From Gammaproteobacteria bacterium (lineage in GTDB: Bacteria > Pseudomonadota > Gammaproteobacteria > Arenicellales > Poriferihabitantaceae), in contig JAUILZ010000001.1 of the NCBI GenBank assembly GCA_030432755.1, forward strand, positions 124,001 through 188,000: a stretch of 64,000 nucleotides of DNA, given 5' to 3'. Below are positions 1-7,937 of this stretch, one piece after another. How positions within the stretch are numbered: position 1 is the first letter of the stretch; every line of letters begins with the position of its first letter. The notes beneath the pieces are model-generated. The model was not told the DNA's origin, did no database searches, and worked only from the letters and a program-made list of their open reading frames with translations. The position numbers were made by a program, and so were the translations under genes.

Positions 1-486
1 CACCTTTTCCACCCGCTCGGTGAGGCCGCCCGCCATTTCGCCGATGCGGATGAGCTGCATGCCGTTATGGTGGGCGTGTCCCGGTCCCTTCATCGACGCG
101 CCGAAGCCGCCCGCCACGCCCAGCAGGATATTGCCGTTGTCGATGGCGGCGTGGATCCGCTCGCCCGCGCCGAGGCCGTTCTGGATGGTGAGGATCAGGC
201 TGTTGTCGTCGACTATCCGCTCCGCGGACTTCGCCGCGGCGCTCACCCCGGAGGCCTTGGTGGCGATGATCACCAGGTCGCAGACACCGACATCGCCGGT
301 GTCGGTGTGGGCGGACAGGGTTACCGTGCGGTCGCCGCTGGCGCCTTCGACCCGCAGCCCGTTGGCGCGGATCGCGTCGATATGTTCACGCCAGGTATCC
401 ACTACGTGGACCTCGTTACCGGCGTCCGCCAGCAGCGCGACGTACACCGAGCCCATGGCTCCCGCGCCTATGATCGCTATTTTCAT
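1..486 (-). CDS. Ketopantoate reductase-like (ApbA/PanE family), partial
   Basis: The 5' portion (162 codons) of a minus-strand gene whose 3' end lies outside the window. The protein starts MKIAIIGAGAMGS, a Rossmann GxGxxG NADP-binding loop at residues 7-12. Lys77 (in IATKAS) and Asn103 (in TIQNGLG) sit where PanE family members carry their conserved Lys and Asn near the active site. Family role: NADPH-dependent reduction of 2-dehydropantoate to pantoate for CoA synthesis, though many ApbA paralogues reduce other 2-oxoacids. No other pantothenate gene is visible here, so the substrate is unassigned. Family confidence is high; the exact reaction is inference. Confidence 0.8.
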   Translation of the reverse strand, partial: MKIAIIGAGAMGSVYVALLADAGNEVHVVDTWREHIDAIRANGLRVEGASGDRTVTLSAHTDTGDVGVCDLVIIATKASGVSAAAKSAERIVDDNSLILTIQNGLGAGERIHAAIDNGNILLGVAGGFGASMKGPGHAHHNGMQLIRIGEMAGGLTERVEKV

Positions 487-642
487 TTCGTGTATTGCTG
501 AGATACCGCCAGGTACTGGCGGTGTGGTCGCAGAGTTGTTATCGCCGTTACGCGGAGGGGGCGCGCTGGCGTCGGGAATCCATTCTAGCAGCGAATCCCT
601 CCCTGGATGGATCCGGGATTTTCATCCAGGGAATTCGGACAC

Positions 643-674
643 AAAAAAGCCGGGACTCCCGATGGAGTCCCGGC
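643..674 (-). terminator. Rho-independent terminator of the DUF2852 gene
   Basis: A perfect 11-bp stem (649-659 with 664-674) with a 4-nt loop. On the minus strand it is followed directly by six T residues (643-648). It lies 22 bp beyond the DUF2852 stop codon, so it closes that transcript. This is the clearest intrinsic terminator in the window. Confidence 0.9.
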
Positions 675-695
675 ATGGCGACGTTGCCTGTGGTC

Positions 696-1145
696 CTAGT
701 TCTCGCCGCGCGCCGGAGAGTCCGACATGAAGCGGTTGAACTCTTCCTCGTCCGCGCGTCGTTTGGCGTCGGAGCGGAAGTCGGCAAACCGGCGGGCGCG
801 CTCCCGGATCTCTTCGCGGATCTCGCGAATGCGATCGTGCTGGGTCTGCTGGTACTCGTTGAACACCACGTTATCGCTCCCGCGGTGGTTGCCGAAGCCA
901 TTGCCGCCGTTCCGGTTGCCGGCCACCTTGTCCCACTGGCCGCGGATCCAGCGATAGAGTTCCTGCACGCTGCGGCCGGTGATGATCCAGAAAAGGATGA
1001 ACAGGCCGATGGGCCAGAACAGGATGAAGCCGAACACCATCGCGGCGATGTTGAGCCCCGACCAGTTGCCGCCACCTTTCCAGCAGCACTGGGTGTGCGC
1101 ATGGTAGCCGTTGTTCACGTTGTTGGCATCACTTGCAGATGACAT
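696..1145 (-). CDS. DUF2852 family membrane protein
   Basis: A 149-residue protein with an N-terminal Cys/Gly/Trp-rich segment (QCCWKGGGNW near residue 20), one or two hydrophobic segments at about 33-58 (GLNIAAMVFGFILFWPIGLF and following), and a charged, Arg/Glu-rich helical C-terminus. This matches the DUF2852 layout: a small inner-membrane protein with a cytoplasmic tail of unknown function. It is transcribed divergently from the tetR gene at 1331. Its promoter (1246-1274) is overlapped by the operator at 1229-1243, so it is probably a target of that repressor. It ends in a strong intrinsic terminator. No function is assigned. Confidence 0.8.
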   Translation of the reverse strand: MSSASDANNVNNGYHAHTQCCWKGGGNWSGLNIAAMVFGFILFWPIGLFILFWIITGRSVQELYRWIRGQWDKVAGNRNGGNGFGNHRGSDNVVFNEYQQTQHDRIREIREEIRERARRFADFRSDAKRRADEEEFNRFMSDSPARGEN

Positions 1146-1219
1146 GATGAAATCTCCTCAAAGGTTTCAGTGAAGCGCTCCCAGACAGTGTTCCTATGCG
1201 GGCAGACGCGCTTCCGGGG

Positions 1220-1248
1220 TTGACCAATGTGAACACTGTTCGCATAAT
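1220..1248 (+). promoter_or_regulatory. Sigma70-like promoter for tetR
   Basis: TTGACC (1220-1225), a 17-bp spacer, then CATAAT (1243-1248). The 15-bp operator palindrome at 1229-1243 fills the spacer, so a bound repressor would exclude RNA polymerase. It drives the TetR gene at 1331. Confidence 0.7.
1229..1243. promoter_or_regulatory. TetR operator O1
   Basis: GTGAACACTGTTCGC, a 7-1-7 palindrome with one arm mismatch (ideal form GTGAACA-N-TGTTCAC). It lies within the tetR promoter spacer and over the expected start point of the divergent DUF2852 promoter. A half-like copy, ACAGTGTTC, is at 1185-1193. Confidence 0.65.
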
Positions 1249-1274
1249 ATAGCGGAGCGATTATCTCGTTTCAA
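1246..1274 (-). promoter_or_regulatory. Sigma70-like promoter for the DUF2852 gene
   Basis: On the minus strand TTGAAA (1274-1269), a 17-bp spacer, then TATATT (1251-1246). It overlaps the divergent tetR promoter back to back, an arrangement in which one TetR dimer can control both genes. Confidence 0.65.
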
Positions 1275-1292
1275 GGCATTTTGCGAAAAAAA

Positions 1293-1307
1293 GTGAACAA
1301 TGTACAC
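1293..1307. promoter_or_regulatory. TetR operator O2
   Basis: GTGAACAATGTACAC, a second copy of the same 15-bp palindrome with one arm mismatch. It is centred 64 bp from O1 and 24 bp before the tetR start codon. The shared sequence of O1 and O2 supports one recognition motif. Confidence 0.6.
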
Positions 1308-1330
1308 ATTTCCCGGGCGAGTCAACCCAA

Positions 1331-1936
1331 ATGATTGAAAAAAAGGATAAAAAACAGGGATATCACCATGGCAACCTGGCCGAGTCCCTGCTCAACGCAG
1401 TGGACGACCTGGCCAGCCGGTTCGGCATCGAGTCGGTCACCCTGCGCGGATGCGCCAAGCTCGTCGGTGTCTCGCCATCGTCGGCGTTTCGCCACTACAC
1501 CGACAAGCGCGCACTGATGACCGCTTTTGCCACCCGCGCCCTGCACCAGCTCTCCGCGCGTATGACCGCCGCCCGGGAAAAAGCCATCGCGGCCGGCGAG
1601 AACCCGTTCCACGCCGTGGGCCTCGCCTACGTCGAATTCGCTCTCGACAAGCCCGCCTTCTTCCGCGCCATGTGGCACGAGGAAGCGATCTACTCCAACG
1701 ATCCCGAATACGTCGACGCGGCCAACGCCCTCAGCGACCACCTCCACGGCGGCTTCGCCGACACCATCGATGACCACGACCCGGGAGAACTCAGCGCCCA
1801 GGAACTACTTGCCTGGTCCGCGGTGCACGGACTCGCGAGCCTGTTCGTCGACGGTCCCGTGGGCAGGGGAAAGCCCAAGGCCGAACGGATGGCGCGGGCG
1901 GAGGAGATGTTGCGCGGCTTGCAGGGGGCATTCTAG
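1331..1936 (+). CDS. TetR/AcrR family transcriptional regulator
   Basis: A 201-residue TetR-type repressor. The N-terminal three-helix DNA-binding domain spans about residues 12-60. The recognition-helix region reads VSPSSAFRHYTDKRAL, the classic family signature. The C-terminal ligand-binding half (about 80-201) resembles the WHG subgroup, with HAVGLAYVEFALDKPAFFRAM. It probably represses itself and the divergent DUF2852 gene through the two palindromes at 1229 and 1293. The ligand is not predictable. The following HAD gene is on the same strand but its start is uncertain, so co-transcription is possible, not shown. Confidence 0.9.
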   Translation: MIEKKDKKQGYHHGNLAESLLNAVDDLASRFGIESVTLRGCAKLVGVSPSSAFRHYTDKRALMTAFATRALHQLSARMTAAREKAIAAGENPFHAVGLAYVEFALDKPAFFRAMWHEEAIYSNDPEYVDAANALSDHLHGGFADTIDDHDPGELSAQELLAWSAVHGLASLFVDGPVGRGKPKAERMARAEEMLRGLQGAF

Positions 1937-2048
1937 CGGCCATGCATCCATGCCACAGGCACGCTATCATGGCTTCGATGCTTCAGATAGACCGCAACGT
2001 AAACCGCCCCGGGCGCCGGGAGCCGGGGTGCATTGCGGCAAGCGGATA

Positions 2049-2852
2049 GTGCCGGTTCGGCCCCGGTCGCTGCTTGTCGACCTCGACGGGGTGGTGTACC
2101 AGGAGGGTCATCTTGTCGATGGGGCGGCGGAGGCAGTCGCCTGGATCGAGGACCGGGGAATCCCCCATCGCTTCCTGACCAATACCAGCTCGCGGCCACG
2201 CCGGGCCATCGTCGACAAGCTGGGCGACATGGGACTGCGGGTCGACGCGGAACATATCCTGACGCCGCCGGTGGCCGCGGCGGACTGGCTAAGGGGCCGG
2301 GTGGACGGTCCTGTGGCGCTGTTCGTCAACGAGGTTACGTGGGAGGACTTTGGGGACATTGCCCGGTTCGACGAGGCGAAGCACCGGCGCGCCGCCGCCG
2401 TGGTGATCGGCGACCTGGGCGAGGACTGGACGTTCGCGCGCCTGAACCAGGCGTTTGGCCTCCTGATGAACGACGCCCGGCCACCCCTCCTCGCACTCGG
2501 CATGACGCGCTACTGGCGCACCGGTGGTGGGCTCCAGCTCGACGTGGGACCATTCGTGAAGGCGCTGGAATACGCCACGGGAACCGAGGCCGTGGTTCTT
2601 GGCAAGCCGGCCCCGGAATTTTTCCATGCCGCGCTGCATGCGCTGGATGCATCGCAGAAAGAAACCCTGATGATCGGGGATGACCGCGTCGGCGATGTCG
2701 AAGGCGCCGAGGCCGCCGGCATTCCGGGCGCGTTGGTGAGAACCGGTAAATTCAGCCCCTCGGACCTGGACGCCGACCCGCCGCCTTCCCTGGTATTCGA
2801 TTCCATCGCGGATCTGCCGGGGTGGTGGGAAGACTGTGCATCCGCACGGTGA
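2049..2852 (+). CDS. HAD-superfamily IIA phosphatase (LHPP/NagD-like)
   Basis: HAD subfamily IIA hydrolase. Motif I is VDLDGVVY close to the N-terminus; motif II is LTNTSS; the Lys motif is GKPAPEFF; the acidic motif is MIGDDRVGDVEGAEAAG. Such enzymes dephosphorylate small molecules or phospholysine/phosphohistidine/pyrophosphate (LHPP type) using the first Asp as nucleophile and Mg2+. The GTG start at 2049 puts motif I at about residue 10 and gives 267 residues, usual for the family. In-frame alternatives are GTG 2028 and ATG 1950, the latter adding 33 residues with no family counterpart. It lies downstream of tetR on the same strand. Substrate unknown. Confidence 0.8.
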   Translation: MPVRPRSLLVDLDGVVYQEGHLVDGAAEAVAWIEDRGIPHRFLTNTSSRPRRAIVDKLGDMGLRVDAEHILTPPVAAADWLRGRVDGPVALFVNEVTWEDFGDIARFDEAKHRRAAAVVIGDLGEDWTFARLNQAFGLLMNDARPPLLALGMTRYWRTGGGLQLDVGPFVKALEYATGTEAVVLGKPAPEFFHAALHALDASQKETLMIGDDRVGDVEGAEAAGIPGALVRTGKFSPSDLDADPPPSLVFDSIADLPGWWEDCASAR

Positions 2853-2984
2853 GTGCGCCCTGCCACTATTTATCGTCCACCTGGTTGGATAACCCCCGGT
2901 AGATAGATACCCCAAGGAACTGTCATCAAACTGCCGCGGGAGATACGGCATAATGATGCGCAGGACAAACCCACGGATAGAGTC

Positions 2985-5372
2985 ATGAACAAGATTCCCG
3001 CCGTCCGCGACGTTCCCGCGACCGGTGATGACGAGATTCGCCGCCTGGATGCCTGGTGGCGCGCCTGCAATTACCTCGCCGCGGGGATGATCTACCTGCG
3101 GGACAACCCGCTGCTGCGCGAGCCCCTCGCGCCGGCGCATATCAAGAGCCGCCTGCTGGGGCACTGGGGGTCGAGCCCGGGGCTGGCGTTCATGATCGTG
3201 CATCTCAACCGCCTGATCCGCGAGTACGACCAGGAGGCCATCTTCCTCGCCGGACCGGGACACGGCGCGCCGGGGGTGCTCGCGCCGCTCTACCTCGAGG
3301 GCTCCTATTCCGAGGTCTACCCCGACATGAGCGAGGACGCCGAGGGCATGCGGCGATTCTTCAAGCAGTTCTCCTTCCCCGGCGGCATCGGCAGCCATTG
3401 CACCCCGGAGACCCCGGGGTCGATACACGAGGGCGGCGAACTCGGCTACAGCCTGTCCCATGCCTTCGGCGCGGCGTTCGACAATCCCGACCTGCTGGTG
3501 ACGGTGGCGGTGGGCGACGGCGAGGCGGAGACCGGCCCCCTGGCCACCGCCTGGCATTCCACCAAGTTCCTCCACCCCGTGCGTGACGGCGCGGTACTGC
3601 CGATCCTCCACCTCAACGGTTACAAGATCAACAATCCCACCCTCCTCGCGCGCATCCCCGGCGAAGAGTTGGAGCAAATGTTCCGCGGCTATGGCTGGGT
3701 GCCGTACTTCGTCGAGGGTGACGATCCCATGACCATGCATCGCGTCATGACGGAGACCATGGATCGCTGCCTCGCTGACATCCGCGCGATCCAGGGCGAG
3801 ACGCGCGCCTCGGGCAAGGCAGCTCGCGCGCACTGGCCCATGATCGTTCTGCGCACTCCCAAGGGCTGGACCTGCCCGCGCGAGGTGGACGGGCATTTCG
3901 TCGAGGGTTACTGGCGCGCGTACCAGGTGCCGCTGTCCGGGGTGCGAGACGATCCCGCGCAACTGGCGGCGCTGGAATCCTGGCTGCGCAGTTACCGGCC
4001 GGAGGAACTGTTCGACCAGTCCGGACGCCTGGTGGCCGAACTGCGGGACCTGTCGCCCACGGGTAGCCGGCGCATCGGCACCAATCCCCATGCAAACGGC
4101 GGACTGTTGCGCAGGCCACTGAGGCTGCCGGACTTTCGCCGCTACGGCGTGGAAGTGAAATCCCCGGCGCGGGAGGAGGCGGAGAACACCCGGCCCCTGG
4201 GCAAGTTCCTGCGCGACGTGATGCGGGACAACTCGCGTAACTTCCGCGTCTTCGGCCCGGACGAAAACACGTCCAACAAGCTCGACGATATCTACGCGGA
4301 GAGCGGCAAGCTCTGGCTCTCGGACTACCTGCCGGAGGACGAGGACGGCGGCAACCTTTCGCCCGACGGCCGCGTCATGGAGATGCTCTCCGAGCACACC
4401 CTGGAGGGCTGGCTCGAGGGTTATCTCCTCACCGGACGCCACGGCTTCTTCTCCACCTACGAGGCCTTCGTCCACGTCATCGACTCGATGTTCAACCAGC
4501 ACGCCAAGTGGCTCGCCATCTCGGAGGAAATCCCCTGGCGCGCGCCGGTGGCCTCGCTCAACCTGCTGATCACCTCCACGGTCTGGCGCCAGGACCACAA
4601 CGGCTTCACCCACCAGGACCCGGGTTTCCTCGACATCGTGGTGAACAAGAACCCGGGCGTCACCCGCATCTACCTGCCGCCCGACGTCAATTCGCTGCTC
4701 ACGGTGGCCGATCACTGCCTGCGCAGCGTCAACGACGTCAACGTGATCGTGGCGGACAAGCAGAAGCATCTCCAGTTCATGGACATGGACGAGGCGATCA
4801 GGCATTGCACGCGGGGCATCGGCATCTGGGACTGGGCGAGCAACGACCAGGGCGGCGAACCGGATGTGGTCATGGTGGGTTGCGGCGACATCCCCACCCA
4901 GGAGGCGCTCGCGGCGACGGACCTTATCCGGCAACATTTTCCCGATATCCGGCTCCGCTTCGTCAACGTGGTGGACCTGTTCACCCTGCAGCCCGAGGGC
5001 GAGCATCCCCACGGCCTGTCGGATCGCGACTTCGACAGCCTGTTCACCCGCGACAAGCCGGTGATCTTCAACTTTCACGGCTATCCCTGGCTGATCCACC
5101 GCCTCGCCTACCGGCGCGCCAACCATGCGAACTTGCATGTCCGCGGCTACAAGGAGAAGGGAAACATCAACACGCCCCTCGAACTCGCCATCGACAACGA
5201 GATCGACCGCTTCAGCCTCGCCATCGACGTGATCGATCGGGTGCCCGCGCTCCAGGCGCGCGGCGCCCACGCCAAGGAAATGCTGAAGGGGATGCGTATC
5301 GAATGCCGGCTCTACGCGCACGAGCATGGCGTCGACCATCCCGACCAGGCACAGTGGCGCTGGCCGCGTTGA
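2985..5372 (+). CDS. xfp: Phosphoketolase (xylulose-5-P/fructose-6-P)
   Basis: A full-length (795 aa) thiamine-diphosphate enzyme that phosphorolytically cleaves xylulose 5-phosphate and/or fructose 6-phosphate to acetyl phosphate plus glyceraldehyde 3-phosphate or erythrose 4-phosphate. Visible family signatures: [11 protein letters not shown] (His60), AGPGHGAPG (His93), the ThDP/Mg loop GDGEAETGP at 176-184, [16 protein letters not shown], the GYKINNPT segment and [13 protein letters not shown] near 545. It appears monocistronic. No acetate kinase or phosphotransacetylase gene is adjacent, so use of the acetyl phosphate depends on genes elsewhere. Whether it prefers Xu5P alone or both sugars cannot be read from sequence. 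Confidence 0.95.
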   Translation: MNKIPAVRDVPATGDDEIRRLDAWWRACNYLAAGMIYLRDNPLLREPLAPAHIKSRLLGHWGSSPGLAFMIVHLNRLIREYDQEAIFLAGPGHGAPGVLAPLYLEGSYSEVYPDMSEDAEGMRRFFKQFSFPGGIGSHCTPETPGSIHEGGELGYSLSHAFGAAFDNPDLLVTVAVGDGEAETGPLATAWHSTKFLHPVRDGAVLPILHLNGYKINNPTLLARIPGEELEQMFRGYGWVPYFVEGDDPMTMHRVMTETMDRCLADIRAIQGETRASGKAARAHWPMIVLRTPKGWTCPREVDGHFVEGYWRAYQVPLSGVRDDPAQLAALESWLRSYRPEELFDQSGRLVAELRDLSPTGSRRIGTNPHANGGLLRRPLRLPDFRRYGVEVKSPAREEAENTRPLGKFLRDVMRDNSRNFRVFGPDENTSNKLDDIYAESGKLWLSDYLPEDEDGGNLSPDGRVMEMLSEHTLEGWLEGYLLTGRHGFFSTYEAFVHVIDSMFNQHAKWLAISEEIPWRAPVASLNLLITSTVWRQDHNGFTHQDPGFLDIVVNKNPGVTRIYLPPDVNSLLTVADHCLRSVNDVNVIVADKQKHLQFMDMDEAIRHCTRGIGIWDWASNDQGGEPDVVMVGCGDIPTQEALAATDLIRQHFPDIRLRFVNVVDLFTLQPEGEHPHGLSDRDFDSLFTRDKPVIFNFHGYPWLIHRLAYRRANHANLHVRGYKEKGNINTPLELAIDNEIDRFSLAIDVIDRVPALQARGAHAKEMLKGMRIECRLYAHEHGVDHPDQAQWRWPR

Positions 5373-5404
5373 ACGCGGAATACTGAAAGGCGCGGGCGTC
5401 CTGC

Positions 5405-5423
5405 GCCCCGGCTCTTTCGGGGC
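5405..5423 (+). terminator. Possible hairpin terminator after phosphoketolase
   Basis: GCCCCG (5405-5410) pairs with CGGGGC (5418-5423) around a 7-nt loop, 33 bp after the phosphoketolase stop. No T-tract follows, so it is only a weak intrinsic terminator candidate. Confidence 0.3.
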
Positions 5424-5548
5424 CTGAATCGTGGAGGCTGTTGGCGCCGATCCCCGGCAACCAGTATCATCGTTGCGCCAGTACGGCGACGCGGACCATC
5501 GCGGGTTGTTGACCGGCGAGAGCCCGAACAAGCAGCGCGAGGAGTTCC

Positions 5549-6052
5549 ATGAAAAGCGAAGATCTCAAGAGCCTCCAGGCGCCACTCAAGGACCTGTACA
5601 GGACTTCCCCCGAGTCGGCGATGATCACCCTCCACGCGGAGGGCGTAATGGGCGAAGACGTTTCCTGCAGCGTCGAAACGGGCAGGGCGCTCGTCGAGGC
5701 CGGACTTCACCCGGCCACGGGAGGTTCGGGCATGCAGGCCTGTTCGGGCGACATGCTGCTCCAGGCCCTGGTGGCCTGCGCCGGGGTCACGCTGTCCGCG
5801 GTGGCCACGGCGATGCAGATCCCCGTCGATTCGGCCCGGCTGCGGGCCGAGGGAGACCTGGATTTCCGTGGCACCCTGGGCGTGGACCGGGAGGCGCCGG
5901 TGGGATTCAGCGACATTCGCCTCCACTTCGACATCGAGAGTCCCGCGCCCGCGGAACAACTCGCGAAACTGGTGGAGGTGACGGAGCGTTACTGCGTCGT
6001 ACTGCAGACGCTGCGCTCCTCGCCGGCCGTGGTCACCGCCATCCATGGCTGA
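5549..6052 (+). CDS. OsmC/Ohr-family protein
   Basis: A 167-residue OsmC-like protein. Cys77 in the helix LLQALVACAGVTLSA and Cys149 in TERYCVVL match the positions of the peroxidatic and resolving cysteines of the OsmC/Ohr fold, which reduces organic hydroperoxides as a dimer with two active sites at the interface. The N-terminal strands carry the usual beta-sheet. It stands alone between phosphoketolase and a GNAT gene. Overall it resembles the generic OsmC family protein group more than classical Ohr, so organic-hydroperoxide reduction is the likely but unproven activity. Confidence 0.85.
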   Translation: MKSEDLKSLQAPLKDLYRTSPESAMITLHAEGVMGEDVSCSVETGRALVEAGLHPATGGSGMQACSGDMLLQALVACAGVTLSAVATAMQIPVDSARLRAEGDLDFRGTLGVDREAPVGFSDIRLHFDIESPAPAEQLAKLVEVTERYCVVLQTLRSSPAVVTAIHG

Positions 6053-6135
6053 CGGGTCCGGCGAAACGGCGGGGACCGTCCCGCCGGGTTACGACATGCC
6101 CGGACACCCACGTACATGATCGCCGCGGAGCGGGA

Positions 6136-6648
6136 ATGAGTACCCGCGGCCTGGCAAGCGTGGACATCGTGATGAGTCCGGCGACCCTCGCCGACCTGCC
6201 CCGGATGCAGGAGATCCGGCGCGCGGCGTTCGAACCGATCTTCTCAGCGTTTCGCGCGACGCTGGGCGAGCGCATCTACGAGCGTGCCCAGGCGAGGGAG
6301 GACGCGGCCCAGGGCGAACTGCTGGCATCCCTGCTCGAGGTGGATTCCCCCTGGGAGGTATACACCGCCGACCGCCCGGGAACCATGGCCGGATTCATTT
6401 CGATCCTGTGCAACGGGGAGACCCGGGTCGGCGAGATCGGCCTCAACGCGGTGCATCCCGATCATGCCGGGCAGGGTATTGGCACGGCGATGTATGACTT
6501 CGCCGTGGAACGCATGAAGGCCGCGGGCATGGAGGTCGCCACCGTCTCCACGGGTGGCGACGCCAGTCACGCGCCCGCGCGCCGCGCCTACGAGAAGGCC
6601 GGATTCAACCGGGCGATTCCCGGCGTCTGGCTGTGCCGGGAGCTGTGA
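6136..6648 (+). CDS. GNAT family N-acetyltransferase
   Basis: A 170-residue acetyltransferase. The acetyl-CoA pyrophosphate-binding motif A is visible as LNAVHPDHAGQGIGTAMYDF (Q/RxxGxG/A-like: GQGIGT). The C-terminal RRAYEKAGF segment is typical of the fold. ATG 6136 was chosen because it follows a purine-rich stretch (gcggagcggga); ATG 6172 is an alternative. It is followed after 9 bp by a second GNAT of a different subgroup, so the two are probably co-transcribed. Acceptor substrate unknown. Confidence 0.85.
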   Translation: MSTRGLASVDIVMSPATLADLPRMQEIRRAAFEPIFSAFRATLGERIYERAQAREDAAQGELLASLLEVDSPWEVYTADRPGTMAGFISILCNGETRVGEIGLNAVHPDHAGQGIGTAMYDFAVERMKAAGMEVATVSTGGDASHAPARRAYEKAGFNRAIPGVWLCREL

Positions 6649-6657
6649 AAAGCGCCA

Positions 6658-7173
6658 ATGCAGATCCCCGTACTTGAAACCCAACGACTGGTCCTGGAAC
6701 CGCCCGGCGAGGCAGGCTGGGACGCCTACGAACGCTTCTACACCGACGCTGAAGCCTCGCGGTTTTATGGTGGACCACTGACGGCACGCGAAGCCTGGGC
6801 GCGCCTCGCCAGCGATCTCGGTTCCTGGCACCTGCAGGGGTTCGGCGTCTGGCTGCTGCGCCGCAAGGCGGAAAACGATTACGTCGGCACCTGCGGCTTC
6901 TGGCAGGCCAGGGGCTGGCTGCGGGAACTCACGTGGTGGCTCTTGCCTGAGGCAAGGGGAACGGGCCTTGCTAGTGAAGCGTCTGTCGAAGCCATCCGCT
7001 ACGCCTACGAGGGTTTCGGCTGGGAATCGGTCGAAACCATGATAAAGGATGAAAACACCGCGGCGCGGGCACTGGTTCTTCGCCTGGGAGGGAAGAAGAT
7101 CGACAGGCGCAGGTTGCCGGACGGGATCGAGAGGAACATCTACCTGCTGCCGCGGCCAAACTCTGACGGCTGA
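6658..7173 (+). CDS. GNAT acetyltransferase, RimJ/RimL-like
   Basis: A 171-residue protein of the RimJ/RimL-type GNAT group: ETQRLVLEPP at the N-terminus, a central strand ELTWWLLPEARGTGLASEA that holds the acetyl-CoA loop (RGTGLA), and the IKDENTAARALVLRLGG segment common to this subgroup. Family members acetylate protein N-termini, amino acids or small molecules. The gene follows the other GNAT gene closely, and nothing nearby indicates a substrate. Confidence 0.85.
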   Translation: MQIPVLETQRLVLEPPGEAGWDAYERFYTDAEASRFYGGPLTAREAWARLASDLGSWHLQGFGVWLLRRKAENDYVGTCGFWQARGWLRELTWWLLPEARGTGLASEASVEAIRYAYEGFGWESVETMIKDENTAARALVLRLGGKKIDRRRLPDGIERNIYLLPRPNSDG

Positions 7174-7229
7174 ATAACGACTGCCTGTTCGGCTTGCAGC
7201 TTTGGCCCTCCGCCTGGTGAGCCATTTCA

Positions 7230-7258
7230 TTGTCCCCAGATAAAACGCTGGACATAAT
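7230..7258 (+). promoter_or_regulatory. Promoter of the toxin-antitoxin operon
   Basis: TTGTCC (7230-7235), a 17-bp spacer and CATAAT (7253-7258) form a good sigma70 promoter 52 bp before the antitoxin start. The operator repeats begin at its last base. Confidence 0.65.
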
Positions 7259-7280
7259 AACGTCCTAACGTTATAACGTT
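7258..7280. promoter_or_regulatory. Toxin-antitoxin operator
   Basis: TAACGT occurs three times with an exact 8-bp period (7258, 7266, 7274). The last two copies lie within the perfect 14-bp palindrome AACGTTATAACGTT (7267-7280). Spaced short repeats next to the promoter are what ribbon-helix-helix antitoxins bind for conditional autorepression. Confidence 0.65.
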
Positions 7281-7309
7281 GTTCCAATCAAGGACTCCCG
7301 GAGAATCTG

Positions 7310-7543
7310 ATGGGAAACTTATCTAAAAGATCAACGGTTTATTTTGATCCGGTCATTCATCAGGCTCTGCGAATGAAGGCGGCTTCCAGCAATACGTCCT
7401 TATCTGAACTGGTCGATGAAGCGGTCAGGCTCCTGATGAAGGAAGACCAGGAAGACATCAGCGAAATCGCGCAAAGGATCGCCGAACCGGAAGTCAGCTA
7501 CGAGGCCATGCTTGCCGAGCTGAAAAAGGATGGAAAGATATAG
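7310..7543 (+). CDS. Ribbon-helix-helix antitoxin
   Basis: A 77-residue protein with an N-terminal beta strand and two helices (STVYFDPVIHQALRMKAASS, then SLSELVDEAVRLLM) typical of CopG/RHH DNA-binding antitoxins, and an acidic C-terminal tail that would wrap the toxin. It overlaps the toxin gene by 14 bp, as expected for tightly coupled translation. The repeats at 7258-7280 are its probable binding site. Base composition is less GC-rich than the flanks, consistent with horizontal acquisition. Confidence 0.85.
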   Translation: MGNLSKRSTVYFDPVIHQALRMKAASSNTSLSELVDEAVRLLMKEDQEDISEIAQRIAEPEVSYEAMLAELKKDGKI

Positions 7544-7787
7544 GATCGTCTTTAAACGGTCCGTCGCCAAAGACTTGAGATCGATCCCCGGCCCCGACGT
7601 CAAACGCATTCTTCAAGAGATCGATGCGCTGGCAGAAAATCCCCGGCTGGACGGGAGCATCAAGCTGACAGGTAAAAACTACTACAGGGTCCGGCAGGGG
7701 AACTACCGGATCATCTATGAGATCAGGGACGACGAGTTGGTGGTGGTAGTGATCAAGATTGGCAGCAGGGGCGCCGTGTATCGTTAA
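7530..7787 (+). CDS. RelE/ParE-family toxin
   Basis: An 85-residue basic protein with the RelE/ParE fold pattern: YRIVFKRSVAKDLRSIP at the N-terminus, two helices, then LTGKNYYRVRQGNYRIIYEI and a final strand VVVVIKIGSRGAVYR. The YRVRxGxYRIIYEI core and a C-terminal R-x-x-V-Y match mRNA-cleaving RelE members better than gyrase-targeting ParE, but this cannot be decided by eye. The start codon lies inside the antitoxin gene. It forms a complete type II toxin-antitoxin module with 7310-7543. Confidence 0.85.
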   Translation: MERYRIVFKRSVAKDLRSIPGPDVKRILQEIDALAENPRLDGSIKLTGKNYYRVRQGNYRIIYEIRDDELVVVVIKIGSRGAVYR

Positions 7788-7937
7788 AACCGTGCTGTGA
7801 CGGATTCACCGTGCCGCTGTGATCCACGTCACTGCGACCGGGGCCCTGGATCTCCACAATGGTGTCACGTCCGATTGAAGCCGCCGGAAATCGATCCGCG
7901 CGCCGAAGTCGAAAAAGAACACTCCCGGAGAGTCACG

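Noticed and set aside
2878..2890. A 13-bp word (TCCACCTGGTTGG) also present inverted at 50932-50944
   Set aside because: Matches of this length are expected by chance in 64 kb and the flanks do not extend.
2289..5531. A 1080-codon minus-strand open frame
   Set aside because: It lies wholly antisense to the phosphoketolase and adjacent genes, with no motif and Arg/His-rich composition typical of GC-rich shadow frames.
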